The translations under genes were made by a program, and so were the position numbers. A stretch of DNA of 9,070 nucleotides from assembly GCA_019689615.1 (NCBI GenBank), contig JADGHD010000161.1, positions 1 to 9,070 on the forward strand, given 5' to 3'. This stretch comes from Frankia sp. GTDB taxonomy: Bacteria; Actinomycetota; Actinomycetes; Frankiales; Frankiaceae. Below are positions 1 to 6,940 of this stretch, piece after piece; the stretch's first letter is position 1, and each line of letters opens with the position of its first letter. The notes under the pieces were generated by a model. That model did not search any database, had not been told where the DNA came from, and saw nothing but the letters and a program-made list of their open reading frames with translations.

Positions 1-97
1 GCGGGGGCCATCCCGCCCGACAGAGTTTGCCCTTGCGGGGCGGGCAATCCCTCCCGACAGAGCCCGCCCCTGCGGGGCGGGCCATCCCTCCCGACAG
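1..97. repeat. 37-bp GC-rich tandem repeat, about 2.6 copies, hairpin-forming
   Basis: The element CGACAG recurs at 18, 55 and 92, an exact 37-base period. The flanking bases (GGCGGGC, CATCCCTCCCGACAG) are conserved with a few substitutions. The copies abut with no spacer, so this is not a CRISPR array. The junction between copies two and three is a near-perfect hairpin: GCCCGCCCC (62-70), loop TGC, GGGGCGGGC (74-82). The equivalent junction between copies one and two (25-45) pairs the same way using G-T wobbles. The array starts at or before the window edge, and similarity stops just after position 97. It may act as an intergenic spacer or as terminator-like structure for an upstream gene that is not visible. 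No function is assigned. Confidence 0.8.
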
Positions 98-127
98 GGT
101 CAGCCACGCCAGCGTGCGGTGCCCGCT

Positions 128-169
128 GCGACACACCCGGGCGAGTGTCGCGAGGACACACCGAGACAC
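128..169. promoter_or_regulatory. Cluster of four GACAC motifs (candidate WhiA operator)
   Basis: GACAC lies on the plus strand at 130-134, 155-159 and 165-169, and on the minus strand (read as GTGTC) at 145-149. The first two form a perfect 7-base inverted repeat, GCGACAC (128-134) and GTGTCGC (145-151), with a 10-base centre. The last two are direct repeats exactly 10 bases apart, one helical turn. GACAC is the pentamer reported as the WhiA motif in Streptomyces venezuelae, and WhiA is known to bind its own promoter region. Here whiA is the fourth gene downstream. The motifs are seen directly; binding by WhiA is inference. Confidence 0.5.
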
Positions 170-206
170 CGGACGGCGCGCGCGGGCTCGCCCCCACTGC
201 GGCGAG

Positions 207-233
207 TGAACGCGATGCGTGATGAAATGGTTA
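207..233 (+). promoter_or_regulatory. Possible ECF-type (SigR/SigH-like) promoter
   Basis: GAAC (208-211) is followed after 18 bases by GTT (230-232). The spacing and elements resemble the GGAAT/C-N18-GTT pattern of the actinobacterial oxidative-stress sigma factors SigR and SigH. The -35 side is imperfect, with TGAAC in place of GGAAC. The stretch 206-236 is visibly richer in A and T than its surroundings, which suits a promoter. A transcript from here would have a leader of about 40 bases with no well-placed ribosome binding site. This is a weak call based on a short degenerate motif. Confidence 0.2.
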
Positions 234-269
234 CGTGCAGGCGCTGTCTGAGGGGCAAGCGGGTCGCCG

Positions 270-281
270 TAGGCTCGGAGT
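270..281 (+). promoter_or_regulatory. Probable -10 element giving a leaderless uvrC mRNA
   Basis: TAGGCT (270-275) matches the actinobacterial -10 pattern TANNNT. It sits exactly at -12 to -7 if transcription starts on the A of the uvrC ATG (282). The only purine-rich stretch before the ATG, GGAG at 277-280, is one base from the start codon and too close to act as a Shine-Dalgarno site. Leaderless starts are common in actinobacteria. No clear -35 hexamer is visible at the right distance. Confidence 0.45.
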
Positions 282-2600
282 ATGGCTGATCCGGCGTCCT
301 ACCGGCCTGCCCCGGGCTCGATCCCCGAGACCCCCGGCGTGTACCGCTTCCGGGATCCACACGGCCGTGTGCTCTACGTCGGCAAGGCCAAGAACCTCCG
401 TGCCCGGCTATCCAACTACTTCACGGACGTCAACAGTCTTCACCCGCGCACCCGCACGATGGTCACCACCGCCAGTTCAGTGGACTGGACGGTGGTCTCC
501 ACCGAAGTCGAGGCGCTCGCGCTGGAGTACACCTGGATCAAGGAGTACGACCCTCGGTTCAACGTCCGTTATCGGGACGACAAGAGCTACCCGAGTCTCG
601 CCGTGACGCTGCACGAGGAGTACCCCCGGCTCCAGGTGATGCGAGGGCCGAAGCGCAAGGGAGTGCGCTATTTCGGCCCATACGCGCACGCCTGGGCCAT
701 CCGCGAGACGCTCGACCTGTTGCTCCGGGTGTTCCCGGCCAGGACGTGCTCCGCGGGGGTCTTCAAGCGTGCAGGCCAGATCGGCCGGCCCTGTCTGCTC
801 GGCTACATCGACCGGTGCAGCGCCCCCTGCGTCGGCCGGGTGACCGCGGAGGAGCACCGCCGCATCGTCGACGACTTCTGCGACTTCATGGCCGGCCAGA
901 CCGGCCGTTTCCTGCGCCGCCTGGAGAAGGAGATGCGCGAGGCGGCCGACGCGCAGGAATACGAGCGGGCCGCCCGGCTGCGCGACGACATCGGGGCGCT
1001 GCGCCGGGCCGTGGAGAAGCAGGCGGTCGTGCTGCCCGACGGCACCGACGCCGACGTGGTGGCCTTCGCCGAGGACGAGCTGGAGGCCGCCGTCCAGGTG
1101 TTCTACGTGCGCGGCGGCCGGGTGCGCGGGCAGCGCGGCTGGGTGGTCGACAAGCTCGCCGGCGTCACCACCGCCGATCTCGTCGAGCAGTTCCTCAGCC
1201 AGGAGTACCTGGGCGAGAAGGAGGCGGACGCCGGGCCGGCCGACATCCCGCGCGAGGTGCTCGTCCCGGAGCTGCCGCCGGACGCCCAGGCCGTCGCCGA
1301 GCTGCTCAGCCAGCACCGCGGGAGCAAGGTCGAGCTGCGGGTGCCCCGCCGCGGCGACAAGCGGACCCTGCTGGAGACCGTCGAGCGCAACGCGAAGCAG
1401 GCGCTCGCGCTGCACCGCACCAGGCGGGCCAGCGACCTGACCGCCCGCGGCCGGGCCATCGCCGAGCTGCAGGACGCGCTCTGCCTCGCCGACGCGCCGC
1501 TGCGGATCGAGTGCTTCGACGTCTCCAACACCCAGGGCAGCGACGTCGTCGCCAGCATGGTCGTGTTCGAGGACGGCCTGCCCCGCAAGTCCGAGTACCG
1601 CCGGTTCTCCATCCGCGGCGTCGCCGGCCAGGACGACGTCGCCAGCATCTATGAGGTGGTCAGCCGCCGGTTCGCCAGGTACCTGGCCGAACGCTCCCGC
1701 ACCGGCGAGCTGCCGGGCGCCGAGGAGGACGCCAGGGACGAGGGCGGCCGGGACGAGGCGGCCGCCGCCACCGCCACCAGCGCGGCCACCGCCACCAGCG
1801 CGGCCATCGCCACCAGCGCGGCCACCGTCACCAGCGCGGCCACCGCGACCGGCGCGGCCACCGCCACGCCAGGGCGGCCTGGGCCGGCGGGTGGGCGGCC
1901 GGCGAAGTTCGCCTACCCGCCGAACCTGGTCGTGGTCGACGGCGGGCCGCCGCAGGTGGCCGCCGCCGCCCGGGCGCTGGCCGACCTGGGGATCGACTCC
2001 GGTCCCGGTGGCGTGGCGCTGTGCGGGCTGGCCAAGCGGCTGGAGGAGGTCTGGCTGCCGGACAGCCAGGACCCGGTGATCCTCCCGCGCACCAGCGAGG
2101 CGCTCTACCTGCTGCAGCGGGTCCGCGACGAGGCCCACCGGTTCGCCATCACGTACCACCGGCAGAAGCGGTCGGCGTCGATGACGGCCTCGCTGCTCGA
2201 CGGCGTGCCCGGGCTGGGCGAGACCAGGCGCAAGGCGCTGCTGCGCAGGTTCGGGTCGATGGCCCGGCTGCGGGCGGCGAGCGCCGAGGAGATCGCGTCG
2301 GTGCCGGGGATCGGCCCACGCACGGCGGCCGCGGTGGTGGCCGCGCTCGCCGCGAGCGCCCCGGGCGCCGCCGGCGCGCCGGCACCCGCCGTCGACCCGC
2401 TGACCGGCGAAGTCATCGATCCGGCCGGGACGGGCGCGCAGGGCCCGACGCCGGCACCGTCGGCACCGTCGGCGCAGGCAGGGGCCGAGCCGCCGGCAAC
2501 GTCCGCACTGGCGAGCGCGTCCAACGCGGTGTCCGCCGTTTCCTCCGGGAGCGGCGCCACCCGGTCGGGCGGCACCACGTCGAGAGGGAAGACGCCGTGA
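282..2600 (+). CDS. uvrC: UvrABC system excinuclease subunit C
   Basis: UvrC makes both incisions around bulky DNA lesions during nucleotide excision repair, after UvrA and UvrB load at the damage. The protein has 772 residues, longer than the usual 600-680. The GIY-YIG nuclease lies at the N-terminus (GVY 19-21, YVG 32-34, Arg40). Cys156, Cys171, Cys179 and Cys183 match the spacing of the iron-sulfur cysteines of E. coli UvrC. A UVR coiled-coil motif that contacts UvrB lies near 211-246. The RNase H-like 5' nuclease keeps its expected acids and histidine: Asp413 (ECFD), Asp452, Asp553 (VVVDGG) and His619 (DEAHRFA). A tandem helix-hairpin-helix occupies about 637-690. The extra length comes from a low-complexity insertion at about 478-537 and an Ala/Ser/Pro tail of about 80 residues. 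ATG 282 fits family alignments, and the stop overlaps the rapZ start. Confidence 0.97.
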   Translation: MADPASYRPAPGSIPETPGVYRFRDPHGRVLYVGKAKNLRARLSNYFTDVNSLHPRTRTMVTTASSVDWTVVSTEVEALALEYTWIKEYDPRFNVRYRDDKSYPSLAVTLHEEYPRLQVMRGPKRKGVRYFGPYAHAWAIRETLDLLLRVFPARTCSAGVFKRAGQIGRPCLLGYIDRCSAPCVGRVTAEEHRRIVDDFCDFMAGQTGRFLRRLEKEMREAADAQEYERAARLRDDIGALRRAVEKQAVVLPDGTDADVVAFAEDELEAAVQVFYVRGGRVRGQRGWVVDKLAGVTTADLVEQFLSQEYLGEKEADAGPADIPREVLVPELPPDAQAVAELLSQHRGSKVELRVPRRGDKRTLLETVERNAKQALALHRTRRASDLTARGRAIAELQDALCLADAPLRIECFDVSNTQGSDVVASMVVFEDGLPRKSEYRRFSIRGVAGQDDVASIYEVVSRRFARYLAERSRTGELPGAEEDARDEGGRDEAAAATATSAATATSAAIATSAATVTSAATATGAATATPGRPGPAGGRPAKFAYPPNLVVVDGGPPQVAAAARALADLGIDSGPGGVALCGLAKRLEEVWLPDSQDPVILPRTSEALYLLQRVRDEAHRFAITYHRQKRSASMTASLLDGVPGLGETRRKALLRRFGSMARLRAASAEEIASVPGIGPRTAAAVVAALAASAPGAAGAPAPAVDPLTGEVIDPAGTGAQGPTPAPSAPSAQAGAEPPATSALASASNAVSAVSSGSGATRSGGTTSRGKTP
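1764..1871 (+). repeat. 18-bp in-frame tandem repeat inside uvrC (six copies)
   Basis: Six adjacent 18-base units run from 1764, starting at 1764, 1782, 1800, 1818, 1836 and 1854. Their consensus is GCGGCCACCGCCACCAGC, encoding Ala-Ala-Thr-Ala-Thr-Ser. Units differ by only one to a few bases; the last is the most diverged and ends in Pro. They encode residues 495-530 of UvrC, in the loop between catalytic Asp452 and Asp553 of the RNase H-like domain. The 18-base period preserves the frame, so copy number can change without breaking the gene. Confidence 0.9.
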
Positions 2601-3469
2601 CGAGTACTGGTCCGTTGGACCTGGCGATCATCACCGGGCTGTCCGGCGCCGGTCGCAGCACCGCGGCCAAGTGCCTGGAGGACCTCGGCTGGTTCGTGGT
2701 CGACAACCTCCCACCGGCGCTGCTGTCCACCATGGCCGAGCTCGGCCGGCGCTCGAACGGCGCGGTCAGCCGGATCGCGGTCGTCGTCGACGTCCGCGGC
2801 CGGGCGTTCTTCTCCGACCTGCGGGCCGCGATCGACGCGCTGGACGCCGCCGGCACCCAGCCGCGGGTGCTGTTCCTGGAGGCCAGCGACGACGTGCTGG
2901 TCCGCCGGTTCGAGCACGTCCGCCGGCCGCACCCGCTGCAGGGCCCCGACCGGGTGCTCGACGGCATCCACCGGGAGCGGACGGCGCTGGCCGAGCTTCG
3001 CGGCGAGGCGGACCTCGTGCTCGACACCACCGACCTCAACGTCCACGAGCTGCGCTCCAAGATCGACGCGGCGTTCGGCGAGCCGGGTGGCAACCGGCTC
3101 AACGCCACCGTGATCTCGTTCGGCTACCGGTACGGGCTGCCGCTGGACGCCGACCTGGTCGCCGACTGCCGGTTCCTGGCCAACCCGCACTGGGTGGAGT
3201 CGCTGCGCCCGTTCACCGGGCAGGACCCCAAGGTCCGCGACTACGTACTCGAGCAGCCGGGCGCCAAGGAGTTCCTGGATCGCTACGCCGAGCTGCTGCG
3301 CCTGGTCGGCGAGGGCTACCTGCGGGAGGGCAAGCGCTACCTGACCCTGGCCGTCGGCTGCACCGGCGGGCGGCACCGCAGCGTCGCGGTCGCCGAGGAG
3401 CTCGCCGCGCGGCTGGCCGCGACCGGCGCCGGCGTTCAGGTCGTCCACCGCGACCTGGGCCGGGAGTGA
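2597..3469 (+). CDS. rapZ: RapZ/YvcJ family nucleotide-binding protein
   Basis: This is a P-loop protein of 290 residues, normal for the family. In E. coli, RapZ binds glucosamine-6-phosphate and steers decay of the sRNA GlmZ, setting amino-sugar supply for the envelope. In Bacillus the homologue YvcJ hydrolyses GTP. The actinobacterial role is less clear. Visible motifs are Walker A GLSGAGRS (14-21), VVDNLPP just after it, a Walker B-like strand IAVVVDV (60-66), RFLANPHW near 192-199, and the C-terminal signature GCTGGRHRS (254-262). The Walker A lysine is arginine, which I recall from other actinobacterial homologues too. The start is GTG 2597, preceded by AGGGAA (2585-2590) at six bases. 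It overlaps the uvrC stop as GTGA, which suggests translational coupling. yvcK follows five bases after the stop. Confidence 0.95.
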   Translation: MTSTGPLDLAIITGLSGAGRSTAAKCLEDLGWFVVDNLPPALLSTMAELGRRSNGAVSRIAVVVDVRGRAFFSDLRAAIDALDAAGTQPRVLFLEASDDVLVRRFEHVRRPHPLQGPDRVLDGIHRERTALAELRGEADLVLDTTDLNVHELRSKIDAAFGEPGGNRLNATVISFGYRYGLPLDADLVADCRFLANPHWVESLRPFTGQDPKVRDYVLEQPGAKEFLDRYAELLRLVGEGYLREGKRYLTLAVGCTGGRHRSVAVAEELAARLAATGAGVQVVHRDLGRE

Positions 3470-3474
3470 CGCCG

Positions 3475-4674
3475 ATGACCGAACCCGCCGATACCGCCCG
3501 GACGGGCGCCGCGCCAGCACGACCGGTCGCCCCGGCGCGCCCAGGCGGGCCTGCCGAGCCGGGCGAGCTGGCCGGCCCGGACGTGGTGGCGTTTGGTGGG
3601 GGCCACGGGCTGGCCGCGTCGTTGGCGGCGCTGCGCCGGATCACCGACCGGCTGACCGCCGTGGTGACCGTCGGCGATGACGGCGGATCCTCCGGGCGGC
3701 TGCGCGCGGAGCTCGGCGCGCTCCCGCCGGGCGACCTGCGGATGGCGCTGGCGGCCCTGGCCGGGGCTGACCCGTGGTCGAGCACCTGGGCCGAGGTGTT
3801 CCAGCGCCGGTTCGGCGGCGACGGCCCGCTGTCCGGGCACGCGGTCGGCAACCTCGTGCTGACGGCGCTCGCCGAGCACACCGGCTCGGTGGTGGCCGCG
3901 CTGGAGCTGGCCGGGCGGCTGCTCGGGGTGCGCGGGCGGGTGCTGCCGCTGTCCGAGGAGAGCATCGACATCGTCGCCGAGGTGGCCGGGCTCGATCCGG
4001 ACGACCCCACGGCCACCCGCGAGGTGCGCGGGCAGGTGGCCGTGGCGACCACCCGCGGCGCGGTGATCTCGACGAGGGTCGAGCCGGCGGAGCCACGCGC
4101 CTGCCCCTCGGCCTGCGCGGCCGTCGAGACCGCCGACTGGCTGGTGCTCGGCCCTGGCTCGCTGTACACGAGCATGCTGCCGCACCTGCTGGTGCCGCAG
4201 CTGCACAAGACGATCATGACGGCCCCCGCGCGCCGGCTGGTCGTGCTGAACCTGGTCGCCCAGCCGGGGGAGACGGAGGGCTACACCCCCGAGGCGCACC
4301 TGCGGGTGCTCGCCCGGCACGCGCCGGACCTCACGATCGACGTCGTGCTCGCCGACCCGACCGCGGTGCCGGACGCCGCAGCGCTCGCGGGCGCCGCGGC
4401 GGACCTCGGCGCCCGGCTGCACCTGGCCCCGGTGCGGTCGGCCACGGCCGCGGGCGTGCACGACCCGCGGCTGCTGGCCGCGGCCTTCGACGAGGTCTTC
4501 TCGTCGTTCCCGGCCGGCCAGCCGGCGGTCCCGACGGCGCGCGATGGCTTCCCCACGTTCCCCGATTCCGAACCCGGCCCCTGGTCAGGCGGCGGCCCGG
4601 CGGGCCGTGGCGGCCCGGCTGGCGGTGCCGGCCATCCCGACCAGCGGGTTGCGGCCCGCGAAGTCAAGGAGTGA
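3475..4674 (+). CDS. yvcK: YvcK/CofD-like putative gluconeogenesis factor
   Basis: This protein of 399 residues belongs to the CofD-like YvcK family. In Bacillus and mycobacteria, YvcK (CuvA) is needed for growth on gluconeogenic carbon sources and for normal cell-wall synthesis, and it binds UDP-sugars. No enzymatic reaction is firmly established. Family motifs are present in order: GGGHGL (41-46), VTVGDDGGSSG (64-74), LPPGDLRMAL, DGPLSGHAVGNLVL, GPGSLYTSM (from 226) and NLVAQPGETEGYTPEAH. The first 35 residues are an Ala/Pro-rich extension. The last 55 or so (from about 343) are a Gly/Pro-rich tail that looks disordered. ATG 3475 begins five bases after the rapZ stop. The overlap of the upstream CDS end with any Shine-Dalgarno site (CGGGAG, 3461-3466) again suggests coupled translation. 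Placement between rapZ and whiA is the conserved actinobacterial and Firmicute order. Confidence 0.94.
   Translation: MTEPADTARTGAAPARPVAPARPGGPAEPGELAGPDVVAFGGGHGLAASLAALRRITDRLTAVVTVGDDGGSSGRLRAELGALPPGDLRMALAALAGADPWSSTWAEVFQRRFGGDGPLSGHAVGNLVLTALAEHTGSVVAALELAGRLLGVRGRVLPLSEESIDIVAEVAGLDPDDPTATREVRGQVAVATTRGAVISTRVEPAEPRACPSACAAVETADWLVLGPGSLYTSMLPHLLVPQLHKTIMTAPARRLVVLNLVAQPGETEGYTPEAHLRVLARHAPDLTIDVVLADPTAVPDAAALAGAAADLGARLHLAPVRSATAAGVHDPRLLAAAFDEVFSSFPAGQPAVPTARDGFPTFPDSEPGPWSGGGPAGRGGPAGGAGHPDQRVAAREVKE
4666..4671 (+). promoter_or_regulatory. whiA ribosome binding site (decides GTG start)
   Basis: AAGGAG lies inside the last yvcK codons. It is eight bases before GTG 4680 but 17 before the in-frame ATG 4689. 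The other in-frame GTG, at 4671, overlaps the site itself. This favours GTG 4680 as the whiA start, which also matches the N-terminus I recall for Streptomyces WhiA (two or three residues before MTA-VKDE). Confidence 0.7.
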
Positions 4675-4679
4675 TCCGT

Positions 4680-5666
4680 GTGGCGGCGATGACGGCCACC
4701 GTGAAGGACGAGCTGAGCCGGCTGCGGGTAGCGAAGCCCTGCTGCCGGCGCGCGGAGATGGCGGCCCTGCTGCGTTTCGGCGGCGGCCTGCACATCGTCG
4801 GGGGCCGCATCGTGGTGGAAGCGGAGCTGGACACCGGAGCAGCGGCGCGCCGGCTGCGCCGGGAGATCGCCGAGGTGTTCGGCTTCCCGTCCACCGTCGC
4901 GGTGCTGGCGGCCGGCGGCCTGCGCCGGTCCGTCCGCTACATCGTGCGGGTCGAGCGGGACGGCGAGCAGCTCGCCCGGTCCACCGGCCTGCTCGACCAG
5001 CGTGGCCGGCCGGTCCGCGGCCTGCCGCCGCAGGTCGTCACCGGCTCGGCGTGCGACGCGGCCGCGGCCTGGCGCGGCGCCTTCCTGGCGCACGGCTCGC
5101 TGACCGAGCCCGGCCGCTCCTGCTCGCTCGAGGTCACCTCGCCCGGCCCGGAGGCGGCGCTGGCGCTGGTCGGCGCGGCCCGCCGGATGGGCGTGCAGGC
5201 CAAGAGCCGGGACGTGCGCGGGGTCGACCGGGTGGTGATCCGCGACGGCGACGCCATCAGCACCCTGCTGACCAGGATCGGCGCCCACGACAGCCTGCTG
5301 GCCTGGGAGGAGCGGCGGATGCGCCGCGAGGTCCGGGCGACAGCGAACCGGCTGGCCAACTTCGACGACGCCAACCTGCGCCGCTCGGCCAGGGCGGCGG
5401 TCGCCGCCGGCGCCCGGGTGCAGGCGGCGATGCGGATCCTCGGCGACGACGCCCCCGAGCACCTGCTCGCCGCCGGCCGGCTGCGGCTGCAGCACGCCCA
5501 GGCCTCGCTGGAGGAGCTGGGCGCGCTCGCCGACCCGCCGCTGACCAAGGACGCGGTCGCCGGCCGGATCCGACGCCTGCTCGCGCTGGCCGACAAGCGC
5601 GCCAACGCCCTCGGCATCCCGAACACCGAGGCGAGCGTCTCTCCGGAACTGTTGGAGAACGCCTGA
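4680..5666 (+). CDS. whiA: WhiA, sporulation/cell-division transcriptional regulator
   Basis: WhiA is a DNA-binding regulator that acts with WhiB in Streptomyces to stop hyphal growth and start sporulation septation. In Bacillus it affects division and chromosome segregation. At 328 residues the length is typical. The N-terminal two-thirds is the LAGLIDADG-like fold derived from homing endonucleases but non-catalytic; WRGAFLAHGSL starts at Trp131. The near-invariant TANRLANFDDANLRR starts at about 221. The C-terminal helix-turn-helix is at about 277-308, within SLEELGALADPPLTKDAVAG. Both domains look complete. The start is five bases after yvcK, with a Shine-Dalgarno site in that gene's end. 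Expression is probably by read-through from the uvrC promoter region; in Streptomyces an additional developmental promoter inside the preceding gene is known, but I cannot identify one here. The similarity to Streptomyces WhiA suggests a filamentous, spore-forming host. Confidence 0.97.
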   Translation: MAAMTATVKDELSRLRVAKPCCRRAEMAALLRFGGGLHIVGGRIVVEAELDTGAAARRLRREIAEVFGFPSTVAVLAAGGLRRSVRYIVRVERDGEQLARSTGLLDQRGRPVRGLPPQVVTGSACDAAAAWRGAFLAHGSLTEPGRSCSLEVTSPGPEAALALVGAARRMGVQAKSRDVRGVDRVVIRDGDAISTLLTRIGAHDSLLAWEERRMRREVRATANRLANFDDANLRRSARAAVAAGARVQAAMRILGDDAPEHLLAAGRLRLQHAQASLEELGALADPPLTKDAVAGRIRRLLALADKRANALGIPNTEASVSPELLENA

Positions 5667-5696
5667 ACGCGGGCCAGCCGTACAGCGGGATGCCCG

Positions 5697-5745
5697 GACA
5701 CGTCGGATAGCGACCGGAAGCCGGCCCGAAGCCGCCCGCCGACAC
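5697..5745 (+). promoter_or_regulatory. Two GACAC motifs in the whiA-gap spacer (candidate WhiA sites)
   Basis: GACAC occurs on the plus strand at 5697-5701 and 5741-5745. Both lie in the longer context GACACGT, 44 bases apart, between the whiA stop and the gap start. This is the same pentamer that clusters before uvrC. Two copies in a spacer of about 200 bases are only mildly more than chance, so this rests mostly on the parallel with the uvrC upstream region. The rest of the 5667-5866 spacer shows no convincing rho-independent terminator. Confidence 0.25.
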
Positions 5746-5818
5746 GTTAGGTGGTCGTGTGGCGTGGTTCTCGCGGCCGGTTTCCGCCGCGTTTCCCGCC
5801 GGGGCTTGCGGAAGTCGT

Positions 5819-5824
5819 TAGGGT
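5819..5824 (+). promoter_or_regulatory. Possible gap -10 element
   Basis: TAGGGT fits the TANNNT form of an actinobacterial -10 box. It would start transcription about 35-40 bases before the gap start codon. No -35 hexamer is seen at 16-19 bases; TTGCGG at 5806-5811 is too close. A promoter somewhere in this spacer is likely because gap heads a new gene group, but the exact site is uncertain. Confidence 0.25.
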
Positions 5825-5852
5825 GTGGGACGGCAATCACCGCAACCATGTA

Positions 5853-5857
5853 GGGAG
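5853..5857 (+). promoter_or_regulatory. gap ribosome binding site (decides GTG start)
   Basis: GGGAG ends nine bases before GTG 5867 and only three bases before the other in-frame GTG at 5861. The spacing favours 5867, which gives an N-terminus VATRVGVNGFG close to the family norm. A start at 5861 would add two residues. The in-frame GTG at 5825 would lie upstream of the ribosome binding site. Confidence 0.55.
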
Positions 5858-5866
5858 TCCGTGGAC

Positions 5867-6880
<1,014 letters not shown>

Positions 6881-6940
6881 CCTGACGGCGGCGAGCGCGA
6901 CAGGGCTGGAGAGCTGAGGCCGGGAGAGAGGCCACACGAC

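Noticed and set aside
1..97. CRISPR array
   Set aside because: The 37-base units are directly abutting with no unique spacers between them, and no cas gene is present.
27..209. Small protein-coding gene in the uvrC upstream region
   Set aside because: The plus-strand frame and the overlapping minus-strand frame both run through the tandem repeat and are Arg/Pro-rich. Neither has a ribosome binding site or a recognisable motif.
100..281. LexA/SOS box controlling uvrC
   Set aside because: I searched for the GAAC-N4-GTTC actinobacterial SOS palindrome before uvrC and found only a lone GAAC half (208-211).
1764..1871. Frameshift or pseudogene in uvrC caused by the repeat
   Set aside because: The unit is 18 bases, the frame is unbroken, and all downstream catalytic residues and the helix-hairpin-helix domain are intact.
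477..2159. Minus-strand open frame of about 560 codons inside uvrC
   Set aside because: It is a shadow of uvrC with the typical composition of a GC-rich antisense frame, and it lacks a domain or a plausible ribosome binding site.
4680..5060. Active homing endonuclease domain in whiA
   Set aside because: The LAGLIDADG-like fold of WhiA is a known non-catalytic family feature. There is no intein or intron boundary around it, and the gene is complete.
5667..5866. Rho-independent terminator after whiA
   Set aside because: There are several short GC stems but none is longer than a few pairs, and no T-run follows. Whether transcription continues into gap cannot be told from the sequence.
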